Shown here: positions 63,853-64,000 of the stretch, in pieces
Layout of the letters: every line of letters starts with the position of its first letter
Position numbering within the stretch: position 1 is the first letter of the stretch
Source: Pseudomonadota bacterium
GTDB taxonomy: Bacteria; Desulfobacterota; Desulfobacteria; Desulfobacterales; RPRI01
Assembly (NCBI GenBank): GCA_018817425.1
Contig: JAHITX010000030.1
Location: 1-64,000, forward strand
Length of the DNA stretch: 64,000 nucleotides
Reading direction: 5' to 3'
Notes under the pieces: model-generated
Seen by the model: only the letters and a program-made list of their open reading frames with translations
Told to the model about the DNA's origin: nothing
Database searches by the model: none
Translations under genes and position numbers: made by a program

Positions 63853-64000
63853 CAATATACTAATTCTAAAGAAAATGTCCGAACTTGAGCAATACCTGGC
63901 ACAATTAAATGAGTTTTCCGGAATATCAATTTCAAAAACCTTAATGACTTTACCGAATTTAAAAATGCAATAATTCGATATTTAAAAAGTACTGAGGATT
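63845..64000 (+). pseudogene. HepT-like (HEPN) toxin, frame-broken and cut by window end
   Basis: From GTG at 63845 the frame reads VDNILILKKMSELEQYLAQL, then NEFSGISIS, a normal HepT start, but hits a stop at 63971. In the -1 frame from about 63934 it continues NLNDFTEFKNAIIRYLKSTE, the expected HepT sequence, to the window end. The break is at a run of five A (63934-63938). A single-base indel or a slippage site would explain it. The active-site RX4-6H region lies outside the window. Confidence 0.7.

Overview
The window reads as chromosomal DNA of an AT-rich, didermic (outer-membrane) bacterium. Lipoprotein signals, an MltA, an outer-membrane export lipoprotein and beta-barrels, sigma-54 promoters, a PEP-CTERM surface protein, an FmdE-family protein and a ZraP-like protein together suggest a Desulfobacterota (sulfate-reducer-like) organism. 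That placement is inference; no rRNA or other phylogenetic marker was tested.

Layout. 0-3.2 kb: FmdE protein, an HTH-EIIA fusion and a ClC channel in one operon. 3.4-4.6 kb: a long AT-rich control region with three identical 17-bp boxes and a consensus sigma-54 promoter ahead of a PEP-CTERM gene. 5-15.2 kb: a giant PKD/discoidin surface protein, an Rhs protein, and a trail of displaced Rhs tip and immunity-like cassettes joined by a duplicated junction. 15.3-20.4 kb: an uncharacterised set of secreted or lipid-anchored envelope proteins (PD40 propeller, FlgD-like lipoprotein, DUF1573 lipoprotein, beta-barrel). A CACGAAG palindrome occupies every gap in this set, and one copy encloses a frameshifted GxxExxY gene. 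20.5-24.3 kb: an iron-type ABC importer and an exported ChrB-like protein. 24.3-36.7 kb, minus strand: housekeeping genes mltA, moaC, pyk, holA, lgt, lspA, ileS, tsaB, lon. 37-44.8 kb: pilD, a zraP-like gene with its own sigma-54 promoter, tsaC (minus strand), guaB, dnaE.

44.8-61.7 kb is an exopolysaccharide locus: GDP-mannose synthesis, export lipoprotein, outer-membrane barrel, chain-length protein, ExeA-like ATPase, tyrosine kinase, a priming sugar transferase carrying a GGDEF-like N-terminus, a Wlb/Wbp-type acetamido-uronic acid pathway, a FemAB-like protein and two nucleotide-sugar dehydrogenases. The export genes have the content of the exosortase (XrtA)-associated EPS locus, which fits the PEP-CTERM substrate at 4 kb, but no exosortase gene lies in the window. 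61.7-64 kb is a toxin-antitoxin strip (HicB/HicA, two lone HicB/DUF1902 proteins, MntA and a frame-broken HepT) whose gaps are filled by another repeat family.

At least five intergenic repeat families occur: a 142-bp transposon-like hairpin (four copies, two with candidate 4-bp target duplications), CACGAAG palindromes, CTCTGTG repeats, GTGAACTGTAAACCG repeats and a GGGTTCA inverted repeat. The observations most worth following are the GxxExxY gene held between the two arms of a CACGAAG palindrome, the sigma-54/three-box switch on the PEP-CTERM gene, and the Rhs tip array.
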